The notes: generated by a model from the letters alone, not told the origin. A stretch of 64,000 nucleotides of DNA from Ceratothoa steindachneri (GCA_963969495.1 OZ018324.1:160731758-160795757); one strand, 5' to 3'. Positions 33,975-45,597 are shown, counted from the first letter of the stretch. Translations and numbers: made by a program.

Positions 33975-36215
33975 CTAATTTCCAACAAAAGACGCCCTTG
34001 ATGATTTTCGTTTGTGCTTCTCATCTGGTGCATCACGCTTCAAACACCAACAGTAGTCAGCAAGCATGTTTACGTCCCATTTACCCTTGTACCTGGATTC
34101 CATTGTTTTCATGTCCTGGTAGAATCTTTCCCCCTGTTCTTCACTGTAATCCCCGCAGTTGTCGGGAAAATAATCCAGATGGGACTGTAAAAAGTGTATC
34201 TTTATAGACATTCGAGCTCCCAAATGTTTGAGACTTTTAGGAGCTGATTGACCAGGGCAACATATTCTGGGCTTCTTTAATTGCCTAGAAAATTGTTAAC
34301 TAGAGCTTTAAAAGCTTTCCAGTCATCTTTTTCTATGTCCGTCATTGATGCCTCAAACTGCTGATTTCTCATCAAGTTCCTGATCTGAGGTCCATCAAAA
34401 ATTCTCGCATGGAGCTTAGCGTCACTAATTTGTGGAAAATTTTGAGGAAGAAATTTAAAAGCTTAGCCTTCTTTATTAAGGGTTTTGACATAATTTTTCT
34501 TTATACCAAGCTTTATATGCAGTGGAGGAATCATTATTTTGTGAGGAGGCACTAAAGGTTCAGCGATCACATTATTCGATCCAATTCTAAATGCTCCTTG
34601 TGTAGGCTAAACCTTCTTCTCATAGTGCATACTATCTGCACGACTGTCCCATAAACATAGAAAACAGGGATGCTTCGTGTAGCCTGTTTGCATCCCAAAT
34701 ATAAGAGACACGACCTGAAAAGAAATTTAGCAGGGTATGTAAATTCAAAGTGTAATATTTCTAAAAACAAATTCAAAGTAATATTTCTTAAAAGAATAAG
34801 AATATGAACATGTACTAAAAAATCCTGTATGCCGATGCATTAAATCATTGTATTAGAACTAATTGGATATATGTACATCTTATTTTGAGTTTATTGAGTT
34901 ATGTTGCATACCTTCTCAATTATGATAAGTTCGCCATTAACCCAAAAGGATGCATTAACCCATAGGGACACATTTCAACAAAAGAATATAACTCAAAAAT
35001 GACTCATGGATTCCAGATTTGCATTCTTGTAAAATGTAAGTTGACCAAAAGGTGTATACAAGTATTAACAATTAAAAATTAAAATGTTAATATCAAAGAG
35101 CTTAGAAATGCAAAGTGTAAAATGATCTTACCTTTAAGTCACCACATATCCTCCAATTGTGGGTAGAGTAATTTATTGCATCCAGCAATTTTTCATATTT
35201 TAAGAACTTTCAGTAAGTTGGATTGAATGGCCTATAGGAACGGAAACTATCTTGTTACCAATATTCAATAACACAGCTTTTAAACTTCTACTGGAAGAAT
35301 TTATGAAAAGTCTCCATTCTAATGGGTTGTAGGGAATTCCAAGGGCCTCAACAAGTCCTTTAATATTGGCGGAGCATACTAAAGAGCTGGAAGAATGCTG
35401 TAAAAAATAGCTTCGAAACTCTTGTTCTCTATTTCTGTACCAAGAGAAATGTTGTTTCTTTAGCGAGAAGATTACTTTCACGAAGTCAAGAGCCAAGAAG
35501 TTGTGCATTCTCCTTTGAAAGCTCCAGATCCCTGGTCAGGTCATTTAACTGAACTTGAGTGAATGGTCTTGCGACCATATCATGTGTGGAAACCTGATAA
35601 GACTCAGATATGTCATAATCTTGATCAACTTCCATATTAATCTCTTCTTGGACCTGTATATGTTCAGGAGAGAAGGTATAGAAATTCCAGGAGCATGGGG
35701 CAGGGGTTTGATGGCAGAAGGAACATCCGGATATGCCACACTATGTTTATTCTTATTTATACCTGTGAAAAATATAATTGCATATTACATAAAGGAATTG
35801 ATTTGGAGTTTCAGAGAGTACATAAATGTTTAGTAAAATATATGTTTATGATGAAATTACATTTTCAGGATCCAGTATAATACTGAAAGCTTAAATACTT
35901 GATACAATGCTCACCTTTAAGATTTGTCATGCAAAAATAGCAGTCCGTAGTGTGGTCCTTGCCCTCTCTCTACACCATGGGGACACTATAAGAGAGACTT
36001 CTGTTCGCCCTGACTCCAGCGTCTTAATCTTATGTAGCATCTCTTGCAGTAGATATGTGTTGCAGAACTTTTATCTTGATCTCCTCGCCTTACTCCAAAA
36101 TCTGCATGATACAAAGATTTAATTTCAGGAGAGATTGTACATTGCTGCTCGGAAAAGTCACTTTGCCGAAAACATAGCAAAATCTGTCGGAGCTATTCTT
36201 ATATTTTCTGTTCAT
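33975..36215 (-). pseudogene. Unnamed transposon-associated protein, copy 2
   Basis: From ATG at 36213-36215: MNRKYKNSSDRFCYVFGKVTF. Next are YHADFGVRRGDQDK and CKRC, then DCYFCMTN-like text near 35930. An apparent intron is followed by AYPDVPSAIKPLPHAPGIS (about 35700) and WRLFINSSSRSLKAVLLN (about 35300). Another gap is followed by YLGCKQATRSIPVF (about 34700). The best-conserved end is GARMSIKIHFLQSHLDYFP, DYSEEQGERFYQDM and MLADYCWCLKRDAP (34223-33975). Frameshifts and a stop in PMV-REGKD make it dead. Domain logic: two N-terminal Cys pairs (zinc-binding likely), a middle region, and a C-terminal EEQGERF block. Confidence 0.75.
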
Positions 36216-36230
36216 TTTTAACTCAACCAC

Positions 36231-36264
<34 letters not shown>

Positions 36265-36502
36265 ATGCTAAGCAATTTCTAACCTGCAAAAATATAAACT
36301 TATTAACATAATTACTTAAAATGTACAAAAAAATTACTGCGAATAAGGTAGTGCCAAACTATTGAAACTTTTATGTAATACCTATATTACATAAAAGTTT
36401 CAATAGTCTTGCACTACCTTACTCGCAGTAAATTTTGTGTAAATTTTAAGTAATTATGTTAATAAGTTTATATTTTTGCAGGTTAGAAATTGCTTAGCAT
36501 TA

Positions 36503-36552
<50 letters not shown>

Positions 36553-36598
36553 GTGGTTGAGTTAAAAATGAACAGAAAATGTAAGAATAGCTCCGACA
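36185..36598. repeat. Near-perfect 414-bp palindrome (foldback)
   Basis: Left arm 36185-36379 and right arm 36386-36598 are inverted copies separated by ACCTAT. Both contain an (ATT)n or (AAT)n run (36228-36262 and 36501-36552), whose length difference is most of the asymmetry. The arms begin TGTCGGAGC and end GCTCCGACA. Each arm carries the start ATG and first codons (MNRK-KNSSD) of the transposon protein, facing outward in opposite directions. Confidence 0.9.
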
Positions 36599-36739
36599 AA
36601 ATTATTATCACCCACTCTATCGCAAAAACTGGACCTGATAGAGAAAAACGGATGCCAGATTCGGATTTAAGAGGTCAATTTTATTAAGAAACACTACAGA
36701 AAACCTAAGGTACATTTTTGACGCAGACCAGTGTAATTA

Positions 36740-37265
36740 ATGAATTGAAATGCGCGGGCCACTTTTAGAGAGTGCCTGCTTGTGAAAATTTTGGCGTCAC
36801 CAAGATAGCCTTGCAATCTGTCGTGACCCCCAAAATAGTACCTTCAGGTAAGTGTTTGAGCTGGTTTATTGCAAAAGGTAAAGTGATTTAATCTACATTT
36901 TAGTAAATGTAGATTGTTATGATTCTGGACCCTTAAAGCTTAACTAAAAAATATTAATATCTCACTTTGGCGCAAGAACAAATTGTTGCAAAACTTCCGA
37001 CTCCTAAGTCAGAGGCATCCGAAATTAAACGGATTGGACTATATCTTTTTGAGTGGAGTAATATGGTAAGTTTAATATACTGCTTTTATAGTTTCAAAAG
37101 CGAATTCTGCGCGGTCATCCAATTGTAATATTGATTTGGGGCAACGCTTGTTTGAGTTTTTTAACAATACTGTGCAGGAAATAAGAGTAAAAGCACAATT
37201 TTTAATAAATATACGAAGGAAATTGACTAAACCAAGAATCTCTAGCGCTGGCACTGTTTTAGTTC
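36740..37265 (-). pseudogene. Gypsy RT/RNase H fragment, left arm
   Basis: On minus: LGLVNFLRIFIKNCA, then LLKNSNKRCPKSILQLDDRAEF and FETIKAV, the connection region before RNase H. The next text toward 36990 gives RLISDASDLGVGS-like coding. Frames are broken. The right-arm mirror is at 63030-63560. Confidence 0.75.
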
Positions 37266-37269
37266 AAGG

Positions 37270-38930
37270 ATAATTCTTGATAATGATTAACTTATCCTTT
37301 TGTGGGGATATAGATACCTTGCGAAGCTAACTTTATATCCTAAAAGTCACAATGTAATACAATTTTTGTTCGTGGCCAGAGTTATTTTTCTAATCTTTTA
37401 TTGCAAAACAAACAAAGTTGCCATTGTTTTAAACTTTGCTTTTGTGGCTTGTATGATGAAATATTTACTAAAAATTGGCAAATTTGGGGGTTTGTCACCC
37501 ATTGTATGGCTAAGAACAAAATCAGAGTTAAATTTATACAACTTAATTGAAACCTACAAGAAATATATAAAAACCTGTAAAAAAGTTAGAAGTGGACAGT
37601 TTTCTTCGATTTCTCCTATAAGCCCCCTACTCTCACTAAACCTTTTTTAAGACGTAAAGACTTCCCCGTATAAGCCCCCTAATGTAGTCTCCCATTATGT
37701 TTTCATTATATACTCCTTGTTATCTATGTCCAAAGATCAATATGCTTTGATGGAAGCGCTGAGTATGCTCCTTGAACATGATAAGATGGGCATCAAGGAT
37801 ATGTACCCCTTCAGAGCCATCCTGCTGCTCATTTGGCCATATCTTTCCCTAAGTACTCAACCAGTTTCATATAATTTTCAGCCTTGTAGTTGCACTAATA
37901 CACCGTAAAAACCCTCTTCCTTGCTTTTTTTTTCCTTTTTTGTAAGCTTTTCAGCGAATTCTGAAAACACTACGATTTTTTTGTTATGTGGTCCAATAAA
38001 GACATCAGCTTTCACCTTTGTCTCAGAGAGTTTGTGAGAGCTTGTTTTGAATGCAATGGAAGGAACAGCAATTGTGAGGGTCTATCAATTACATACGCTT
38101 GAAATTATGCCCTCCAACAGAGAACCCAGTCCTTTGTAGCCATGCTTTTTGTGGTAATTTGCTGTGGTATCCCTACTGTCCCAAAGACAAAGATGATATG
38201 GAAACTTAGTAAAACCTCTCTGGTGACCCATCAAAAATGCTACCATTTTGAAGTCTCAAATCACTTTTCAGCCTTACATAATTGCAGTAGCAGAGCACAA
38301 TTTGATTGGTAAAACTTCTTGAGAAATGTTTATGACGTTTCAGCTTCTGAATTATTGCTTTCTTTTGAGGGTGGCTCATTCTTTTCTGGTGGAGGTAAGT
38401 AAAGGAGATTAGCACTGTGTGATACTGGTGTAATAGATCATGGAAGATCAAGATAGGAAGTAGCAGGTCATTATTGCCACTTCGATGTTTGTATGGGTCC
38501 ACCATGCATAAGTAGCAGTTGTTTGACTGGTATGTGGGTTCACACCAAATCCTGGGAATAGCAAACTTCATGGCTTTCTTTTCCCTCTATACCATCCAGT
38601 AAAAGTAAAAGATATACTTTTAGCTTGAAAACAAACACAATAGCTTAAATATCTGACAATGGATATTTTACTCTTTAAAACATATAATTTTCTTACCTTC
38701 CAAAATCTTTCTCGCAGTGTTCACAAGCAAAATGAGGCCCCTAAGGTTTGTTTTGGTCACCAACTGGTATGCAAAAGTATGCTTTGTAAGCTTCACACAT
38801 TCTCATAGATGCTATCACACCGAACATTTTCATCTATGTTTCGATGACCTATCCACAGATAGAACAGAATTCATTTGGAAAATAGTTGAGGCGGCTTGAT
38901 GCAATTTCTCTCCTGATGTATTTACTATGG
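37270..38930 (-). pseudogene. Unnamed transposon-associated protein, copy 3 (divergent subfamily)
   Basis: On minus near 38571: MKFAIPRIWCEPTYQSNNCYLC and MVDPYKHRSGN correspond to FGIPMVWREPTNHxxDCYFC of the other copies. The N-terminal exon, with CEHC-like text and a GTAAG donor, lies near 38700-38880. Downstream: HKHFSRSFTNQIVLCYCNYV and LKSDLRLQNGSIFDGSPE (about 38206-38370), with noncoding-looking text to 37300. Stops and frameshifts occur. It is mirrored by 61340-62995. Confidence 0.65.
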
Positions 38931-39790
38931 TAGCTAGAGCTGAAATGATATCAGATCTGTGAATGCCGGGATAAATGTTTCTGGAGTAATATTCCAGAAG
39001 GTTCTAAAAGTTTCCAGGGGTGCGTTCTGGCAAGTTCTGGAACATTCTTGAAACTTCCTAAAATTATTCTAAATTCTAGAAATTTCTCATTAAATTTGAA
39101 AGGTTTTTTGTAAGGTTTCCTTAAAACAAATATTATTCTATAACATTCCATTTTTTTTAAAATAAGATTTACAATCTTATACCATGCTTTGAAAAAATTA
39201 AAACCTAAATCCTTTTATATATTCTCATTTTTTACGAAATTAATAATACCAGAGCATTATTTTCTAAACGGAAAAATTTAGAAATTCAGTCCCTAACCTA
39301 CAAAATCAAAGTTTGGGGATATAAAAAAAAATTCATTTACTTTAATTAAAAACAACTGGGGAAATAAGACTTTTAACCCAGGAACAAGAAAAAAGTGATT
39401 TTTTTTAATAGTGAAATAAACTGATTCTCATGGCCTAATCTTTTTCGCTTTTAATAAAGCGAGAATACAATCTTTTACAACGCCTAATAGTTTATGGGAT
39501 AAACGACACGGCTGCTCGACAACGGCCGATCCTTGTACCGCAACATGATGAAAATATAAAGTGGAGCACTAGGTACATTTTGACTATTATCGGGCTCGTT
39601 ATGAAGCTTGCGAAGTTCACTGTATTTAAGAAAGAGCTGGTCTACTGCAGAGCTGTTTGAAATGGAAAAAGAGAACGATTAAGGAATGACGCGTACAATC
39701 AGGGCGCTTATTGATAGATTAGTGGTGCCGTCCACCAAGCGCGAATATTTACGACTAACTAAAAATTTAGAATTTGCTCCCTAAAAAAAT
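38931..39790. other. No gene seen
   Basis: AT-rich with several TTCTAGAA/TTCTGGAA-type short repeats near 38980-39080. No recognisable coding sequence. Confidence 0.4.
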
Positions 39791-39794
39791 AAGA

Positions 39795-40290
39795 CCTGCT
39801 GACCAAAAAGTCGCGTACTCTCAATTATTCTGATTTATGACCTTACGACCTTCAAAAGTTTCAATAATTCCCGGACAGAGAATAAGAATGAGAAAGAGAA
39901 TGTAAAACAACATAAAGTTTCAAATTTCGTATGAATCGGCCGAATAGTTATGATGTTTTTGCCAAATAATTCCCGGGCTAACCTTGAAAGGACGTTAGCA
40001 ATTATATCATTTGAAAGAGAATGTAAAACAACATAAGGGCTTCAAACTTCGTTCAAATTGACAGAATAGTTATGTTGTTCTCACAAAAACTTGAGAGGAC
40101 CTTGGCATTATATCATTTGAAAGAGAATGTAAAACAACATAAGGGTTTCGAATTTCTTTAGAATCGGTCGAATAGTTACAATGTTATTACTAAAACAAAA
40201 AAAAAATAAACGGGAACCGACCGACCGACCGACCGACCGACCGACCGACCGACTGACCGACCGACCGACCCAGTGAGATATAGAGTCACC
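39795..40290 (-). repeat. Satellite-bearing dispersed repeat, locus 3
   Basis: Begins CTGACCAAAAAGTCGCG and ends with a (GACC)n run (40216-40271) and CAGTGAGATATAGAGTC, mirroring both ends of the 6-kb locus. Three satellite units lie between. Confidence 0.8.
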
Positions 40291-40429
40291 CCTGACTAAG
40301 CGCACTAAAAATCCAGGTAAGATTATGCCTTAATCCAAGGATATATTAAGTCTAAATTCAACAAACGTACGAATTGGGGATCTCGTTGCTGTCTGAAAGG
40401 GAATGTTATTCTCCTTTTGCTACAGGTCT

Positions 40430-40812
40430 TCATATGTAGGAATAAGAATTAAGATCCCTGAACATGTGTCTACCAGGAACCATCTTCTGGTGTTGTAATC
40501 GATAACGCATAAGCAGTGAAATGAAGAGATATCCACCCTCGTGACGCTGAACATCTCTGGAAGTAATCCTTCGGCTTCTCGAGAGTAACCAACCTTCGCG
40601 ATTGAAGTCGCACTTATATGAGAGCTGCGCCTGGGAGATCGTGAGGTAGGTAAGCAAGTTACTCAAATGGGGTCTCACGGGAAAACATCGAACGAAGGAT
40701 TCCTGAAGAAAATCTGGACTCATACTATCACCTAGTGTGTCCTTTATTTTCCTTATGAGATCCACAGGAGAAAGAGGAGATAGCTCAGGGGAACAAGCCA
40801 AAAGCTCCATTT
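40430..40812 (-). CDS. Open frame of unknown nature
   Basis: From ATG at 40812 the frame (MELLACSPELSPLSPVDLIRK ... RRITSRDVQRHEGG ... MFRDLNSYSYI) is open for about 127 codons. I recognise no domain, signal peptide or membrane segment, and splice sites or a polyA signal are not evident. It may be a chance frame or a gag-like fragment of a retroelement. Confidence 0.2.
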
Positions 40813-41388
40813 TTTTAGGAAAAGTTAGGGTAAACTTTTTCAAGATGCAGCTAACCAAGTTTGATAGTTCAGGTTAGTAGGCTCTCTTAGAAGGAGCGAA
40901 ATGCCATCAATTACTGCGTCTGACAATTCCCGCACTAGTCACTTGAATCTTTGAGTGTCACTTGTTACTTTCTGCAATGGTAGAATAGTAGCTCAATTTG
41001 GATCAACCACGGGTTCGGCGAAGCTGCCAGAAACCGGAGTAAGGAAATAACACAGGTTGTGCTTACCGCTGTGGGTGTGTTGTGGGCATCTATATTTTAT
41101 GCGATGTGATTTCGTGTGGAGTTGTTGCAAATATTTACCTACGTTTTGGGAAGTCAATGGTCACTCCAGGGTCAACACTTTGTGTTAAAGGGAACTACTG
41201 ATTTGGAAGAGTGAGTTAAAATGTGTCTTTTGTGAACGTAACTCTAGTTTCACTCTTTCTCTGCTTTTGGTCCAAGATCGCTCTACAGCTTGTCTGCTAA
41301 AAAAATCAACCAATCCTCCATTTTTTTACATAGGTCGAGAGAAATTAAAACTTTGCAACAACACTTTAATAAAAGGTAATAAATATGG

Positions 41389-41410
41389 TCTCTCTCTCTC
41401 TCTCTCTCTC

Positions 41411-41444
<34 letters not shown>
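41389..41444 (+). repeat. (CT)n-(AT)n compound microsatellite
   Basis: CT dinucleotides 41389-41411, then AT dinucleotides to 41444. Confidence 0.9.
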
Positions 41445-41449
<5 letters not shown>

Positions 41450-41748
41450 TCCAATCCCTTTTCACATACATAAACACACTCATGTACACGGTCTTTTCCC
41501 AGGCTCAAATATTCCGACCGACGAATGAATTTGCCTTTGGTCACATTTCTTCCTTCTAGATGACACTCGGTTCACAAAAAACCTGTCATCTAACAGTTTC
41601 GTTCAATTTGTTCATTAACGCCAATCTGCTAGACTGATTTTCTATAAATCATTTTCCTAAACTTTCTCCCAACTTTATTATCAATCCTTTTTCAGCATTT
41701 ATCTCTGCTCCCATAAATTCTTTTAATTAAGTAAGAATTTTGTCTCTG

Positions 41749-41910
<162 letters not shown>

Positions 41911-42386
41911 ATACACATCAACGAACATTCACTTCAGACAAAGATCCTCCCCCAGAAACACCCACATTATTTTCACATAAATAATCAGACATACAGTCGA
42001 TCACATCACTTATAGAAGCACAAGTCACATCCATTCATCTTCACGTTGTGCTATATCCACCGAGGAAGGACTTCCTCCGCCCATTCAATTCACTTTCTCA
42101 AGTCGTCCTTGGTGGATAGGATTCACAAGTCTTTCCATCCGCATGCACACGTACTCCTTCCACCGAAAAAGGGATTTCAAATCAGCGACTCCAGTCATTC
42201 ATCCTGAAAAATATCAAGTACAAAGTTACATTTATCAAATTGTTTATAAATCCAAATACGAAGAAGCTATTTGGTGAACATCCTCATACACAAACTCGAA
42301 TCCCGAAATTGAATTCATAAGCAGAGAAGAACTATTTGTTCCTATGGAACTGGTGACCCACAGCATCACCTTCTCCCCTTCTCTCG

Positions 42387-42387
<1 letters not shown>

Positions 42388-42472
<85 letters not shown>
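42388..42472. repeat. (AT)n microsatellite
   Basis: Uninterrupted AT dinucleotides abutting a foldback element. Confidence 0.95.
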
Positions 42473-42475
<3 letters not shown>

Positions 42476-42727
42476 GATTTTGTTAATTTTTTTTGGAAAC
42501 TTTACACATTTTTCTTAATATCTTTTTTAGTTCATCCTGTAGATGGTAAACAACTTCTACGTTGATCTCTTTTTTGGCTTTTACCAAACACATTTCATTT
42601 AAAAAAGAGATGAACGTAGAAGTTCTTTATCATCTACAAGATGAGCTAAAAAAGATGAGAAAAATGGAAAGTTTCCAAAGAAAATTAATAAAGGCAAATA
42701 TACTATGGTCTTTAACAAAATCTGCAT
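42471..42727. repeat. Foldback element between two (AT)n tracts
   Basis: ATGCAGATTTTGTTAA at the left is inverted as AACAAAATCTGCAT at the right. The arms (about 100 bp: GGAAACTTT, AACTTCTACGTT, ATCTCTTTTTT and their complements) enclose a loop near 42576-42599. A second (AT)n lies at 42754-42779. Confidence 0.8.
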
Positions 42728-42748
42728 ACAAGAAGGTCTGCTTCCCAT

Positions 42749-42779
<31 letters not shown>

Positions 42780-43699
42780 GAATTGAATAAAGCATAATAT
42801 AACGCTCGGTTAAGTTGAAAAATCGCGTCAGCTTCCATCGATATTCGAAAAGCGCTACAATTGAGCAACGAAGGACAAATGAAAACGCTTCCTGTATTTT
42901 ATTAAAAGTTTAAAGGAAAGAACTTTTCGGAACATTTCTCCGTTTATTAGATGGCATCTCTCAAATTATCGAGTAGAAGAAGATCAAAACCACACGAATT
43001 GGAGTAAACAAACAGAAGACAAACATAAATAGTTATGTGAAGAGTTGATAAAAGTAGACATTCGCACCTTTTTCTTTATTTATAACGGCATCATCAGGAA
43101 ATGGTAGGCCAATAAAATACTCTAATAATAACGGACTATTTGGTAAAATCCTTCCAACGGTTTTATTTCTGTGCTTGGCATGTAGTCGTCTTTTTTAAGC
43201 AAGCAAGAAAAGTTTTTTTTCCCGTATAACGAATGCTATAATCTAGGTTTCCTTGTTCACCCCCAACCCTTAAGCTACTAAAACTTGTTTCAAAGAGGCA
43301 AAAACACCGAAACCTTTCTCTCAATTCTCGGCGTTGGTGAATTATGTAGTTTAATCGATTCATTGTGGAAGTGGTCATTCAATTTACTCCTGAGACTCCA
43401 ATTAAAATCTATGAAGGACGAAAACTTTGTGAGATCATTTCCTCATCGTTAATGACCTGACCTTTTTGGAGTTCTACAAATGGTTTATTTTGGGGATATC
43501 TCACACTAGACCAGTAAAAACTCGTCCATCAAAATGGTAAGAACATGGTAGCAACTTTTTCTTCGAATTAATCAAGTCTCATTTCACCTGATTTGTAGTA
43601 AATTCTGGAATGGAACCAGGACTATAGTTCATAAGAATTCAGTAAATTTCGGGTCTATGTAACTGTCATACATTTACACTCCCTCATATTTCAACACTT

Positions 43700-43765
43700 A
43701 AGGTACCCTCCTTGAATGGACCGTAAGGTCTCCTAGGGTACCTTCTTTCCTTGTAACTCCTTGTA
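43700..43765 (+). mobile_element. 66-bp LINE 3'-end insertion with target duplication
   Basis: Only the 3' terminal hairpin (GGTACCCT ... AGGGTACC) and the CTTGTAACTC tail of the 7-kb LINE family are present. The 6-bp duplication ACACTT lies at 43694-43699 and 43766-43771. The mirror arm near 57500-57520 lacks it. Confidence 0.85.
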
Positions 43766-44311
43766 ACACTTTTTATAATCCTTCAAGATGTCATAATTTT
43801 TGTAGTTGTAAACAAACTAAGGAAATATAAAATTAACAAAAAAAAGTTTTCTTCACTACAATCTTATATTTGTTCATTCTTTTTATTGTTTGGGGGAGAA
43901 TGTGTTGATGAAATGAATGGAGCAGAGTGGCGCGGATTGAATAAAGTTTCATTGGATTATAAGGACAAAAGAAAGAACAAGAGTGTAAATAAACCTTCGA
44001 AAAGCATCTGTTTTATTAAAGTCCCTGGGCGATATGAGTAAGGAAAAAAGACTTTGTGGAATGTTTGGATATCTGGAAGAATGCAGGTTCAAAAGTGACC
44101 CATAAAAGACAGCATAGGGCAAGGGATATTTCTAGAGATAACAAGATAAAGGGAAAAAGCCAACAGGGGCATCTCTAGAAAGTGTCTGAAATAGGTTTGT
44201 ATATAAAGTGTTGTAATTAGGGGAGAAGAAAATTTGTGGAAGGTACATGAAAGCTGCTGTCACGCAAAGGACAAGACCGGGATGACAACTCCCATAAAAC
44301 CGTCATCGTCT

Positions 44312-45220
44312 TGTAGCGCTCAATCGAAAGTAAAGTAGTCCTGTGGTACCCAAATTGCATGATAGGTAGGTCCAGCGAGGACCGTCACAAATGAGCGCCC
44401 GGTGGACCTATGAAATCCTGAAATTGGGCACACGCATTAATTACTAAAATAATAGGCCATCTAATAATGAACCCATCTAGAATAGAGAGAAAGACTTATA
44501 AGAAAACATGAATTGAAATAATATATGTGTTTTACTCGAGGCGAGAAGAATGAATTCGGGACGACAGCAAACATATACACATACACACAAACATACAAAA
44601 GTGGTCAGCTGTTCAAACCAAGCTTGGAATGCGGGTGGAGAACTGAAAACACGATAGCGGCGGCCATTGTTTAGTTAGTAGCGGTGATTGTTTGCTAGCA
44701 AGGGACTGCGAAACTCAGTCGCGCCTTTGCTATTTTTGTTACGAGTGAAAGAAGCTCCACCCAAGCAACACCAGGGGATAAAAATAGGACACGCCCACTG
44801 TCTCCGGACACAAATATATACTACTAAACTTACAAAGTCAAGGTGAAAAGAGAGTGAGAGCGTAAGAAAGTAAGAAGACAGACAGACAGAAGCGAGTAAG
44901 AAAGTCAGTCAATCCGCCAGTCAGAGAGACGTCATGTAGTAATAGGGCCCACTTAAACACGCCACACGCCAGTCTTGAATCCTTCTTATGCGCAAGGTTA
45001 CACGAGTTCTACGCCCAAATAAATAATCCAAAATTCCTCCGTTTCTGATTCCCTTGCTACAGGTAGTCCACATTGAACCATTAAAACCAGGCCTACCTAA
45101 TCTCAAGCCTCGGCCAAACGCATTCCCCTCTGCGCCGAAGCATACCACAAGAACGTTTGGCGCTCTTATATTCTCGATCCCTATAACTCGTACGCATTTA
45201 ATAACATCGAAATACCTTCA
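44312..45220. mobile_element. Solo LTR, private to the left arm
   Basis: A 909-bp block starts TGTAGCGCTCAATCG and ends AATACCTTCA. It is flanked by GTCT on both sides (44308-44311 and 45221-45224). The mirror arm (near 56985) runs straight through this point. A TATA-like AAATATATACT is near 44812. The left-end text is related to an LTR-like remnant at 33.39 kb. It lies about 380 bp upstream of the coding exon of His-rich copy B. Confidence 0.85.
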
Positions 45221-45597
45221 GTCTTGCAAAGATGGGATGCCATTGTGATGAGTGATGAGTTATATCTCACTAGCGGCGGGCGGGGGTGAAGGTGCAATTT
45301 AATAGTTACTTGATTATTTGAAATATTCTTCGGGTTGGTTGGCATCGAAAGTGCAACGTGTGAATGTGAGGTGTAAAAGATAATTGAGAGGTGCTTCGAT
45401 GCGAATGAATATTATTGATGTGCGGGGAGGCAATAAAGATGGATCGTCAGGTTGAGGCAATGCGTTTGTCACATGTTCCAAACTGGAGTCGATGTCTACC
45501 GGCTGATTTTAGATACAATAAAAAAAAATAATTTAGAAACTTCTGGCGTTGTCGTTTGGTCTCTCGTGTTCTTCATTTGTTCCTGGTCCTTTTGCAG

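Larger units (their letters stand above)
33667..36733 (-). mobile_element. DNA transposon with CAC termini and 3-bp TAA target duplication
   Basis: Ends are CACAGGCCTGCGT (33667) and, inverted, CACTGGTCTGCGT (36733), flanked by TAA on both sides. The mirror arm at about 63560 has the matching uninterrupted site: CATTAATGATGCTCACC there against CATTAATTATACTCACC here once the element is removed. It encodes the same unnamed protein family as the 4.0, 46.8, 38.5 and 61.6 kb loci. CAC termini with 3-bp duplications resemble the CMC group (CACTA/Mirage/Chapaev), but I cannot confirm this. Confidence 0.8.

Noticed and set aside
40430..40858. 142-residue frame as a host gene
   Set aside because: Part of it starts at TTG; no domain, homologue or splice signals recognised. 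Kept only as a low-confidence open frame.
45556..45597. MVSRVL... start of the His-rich peptide read directly upstream of the exon (also 56640-56681)
   Set aside because: It begins at a TTG, not ATG, and crosses a conserved acceptor; copy A does not share this text.
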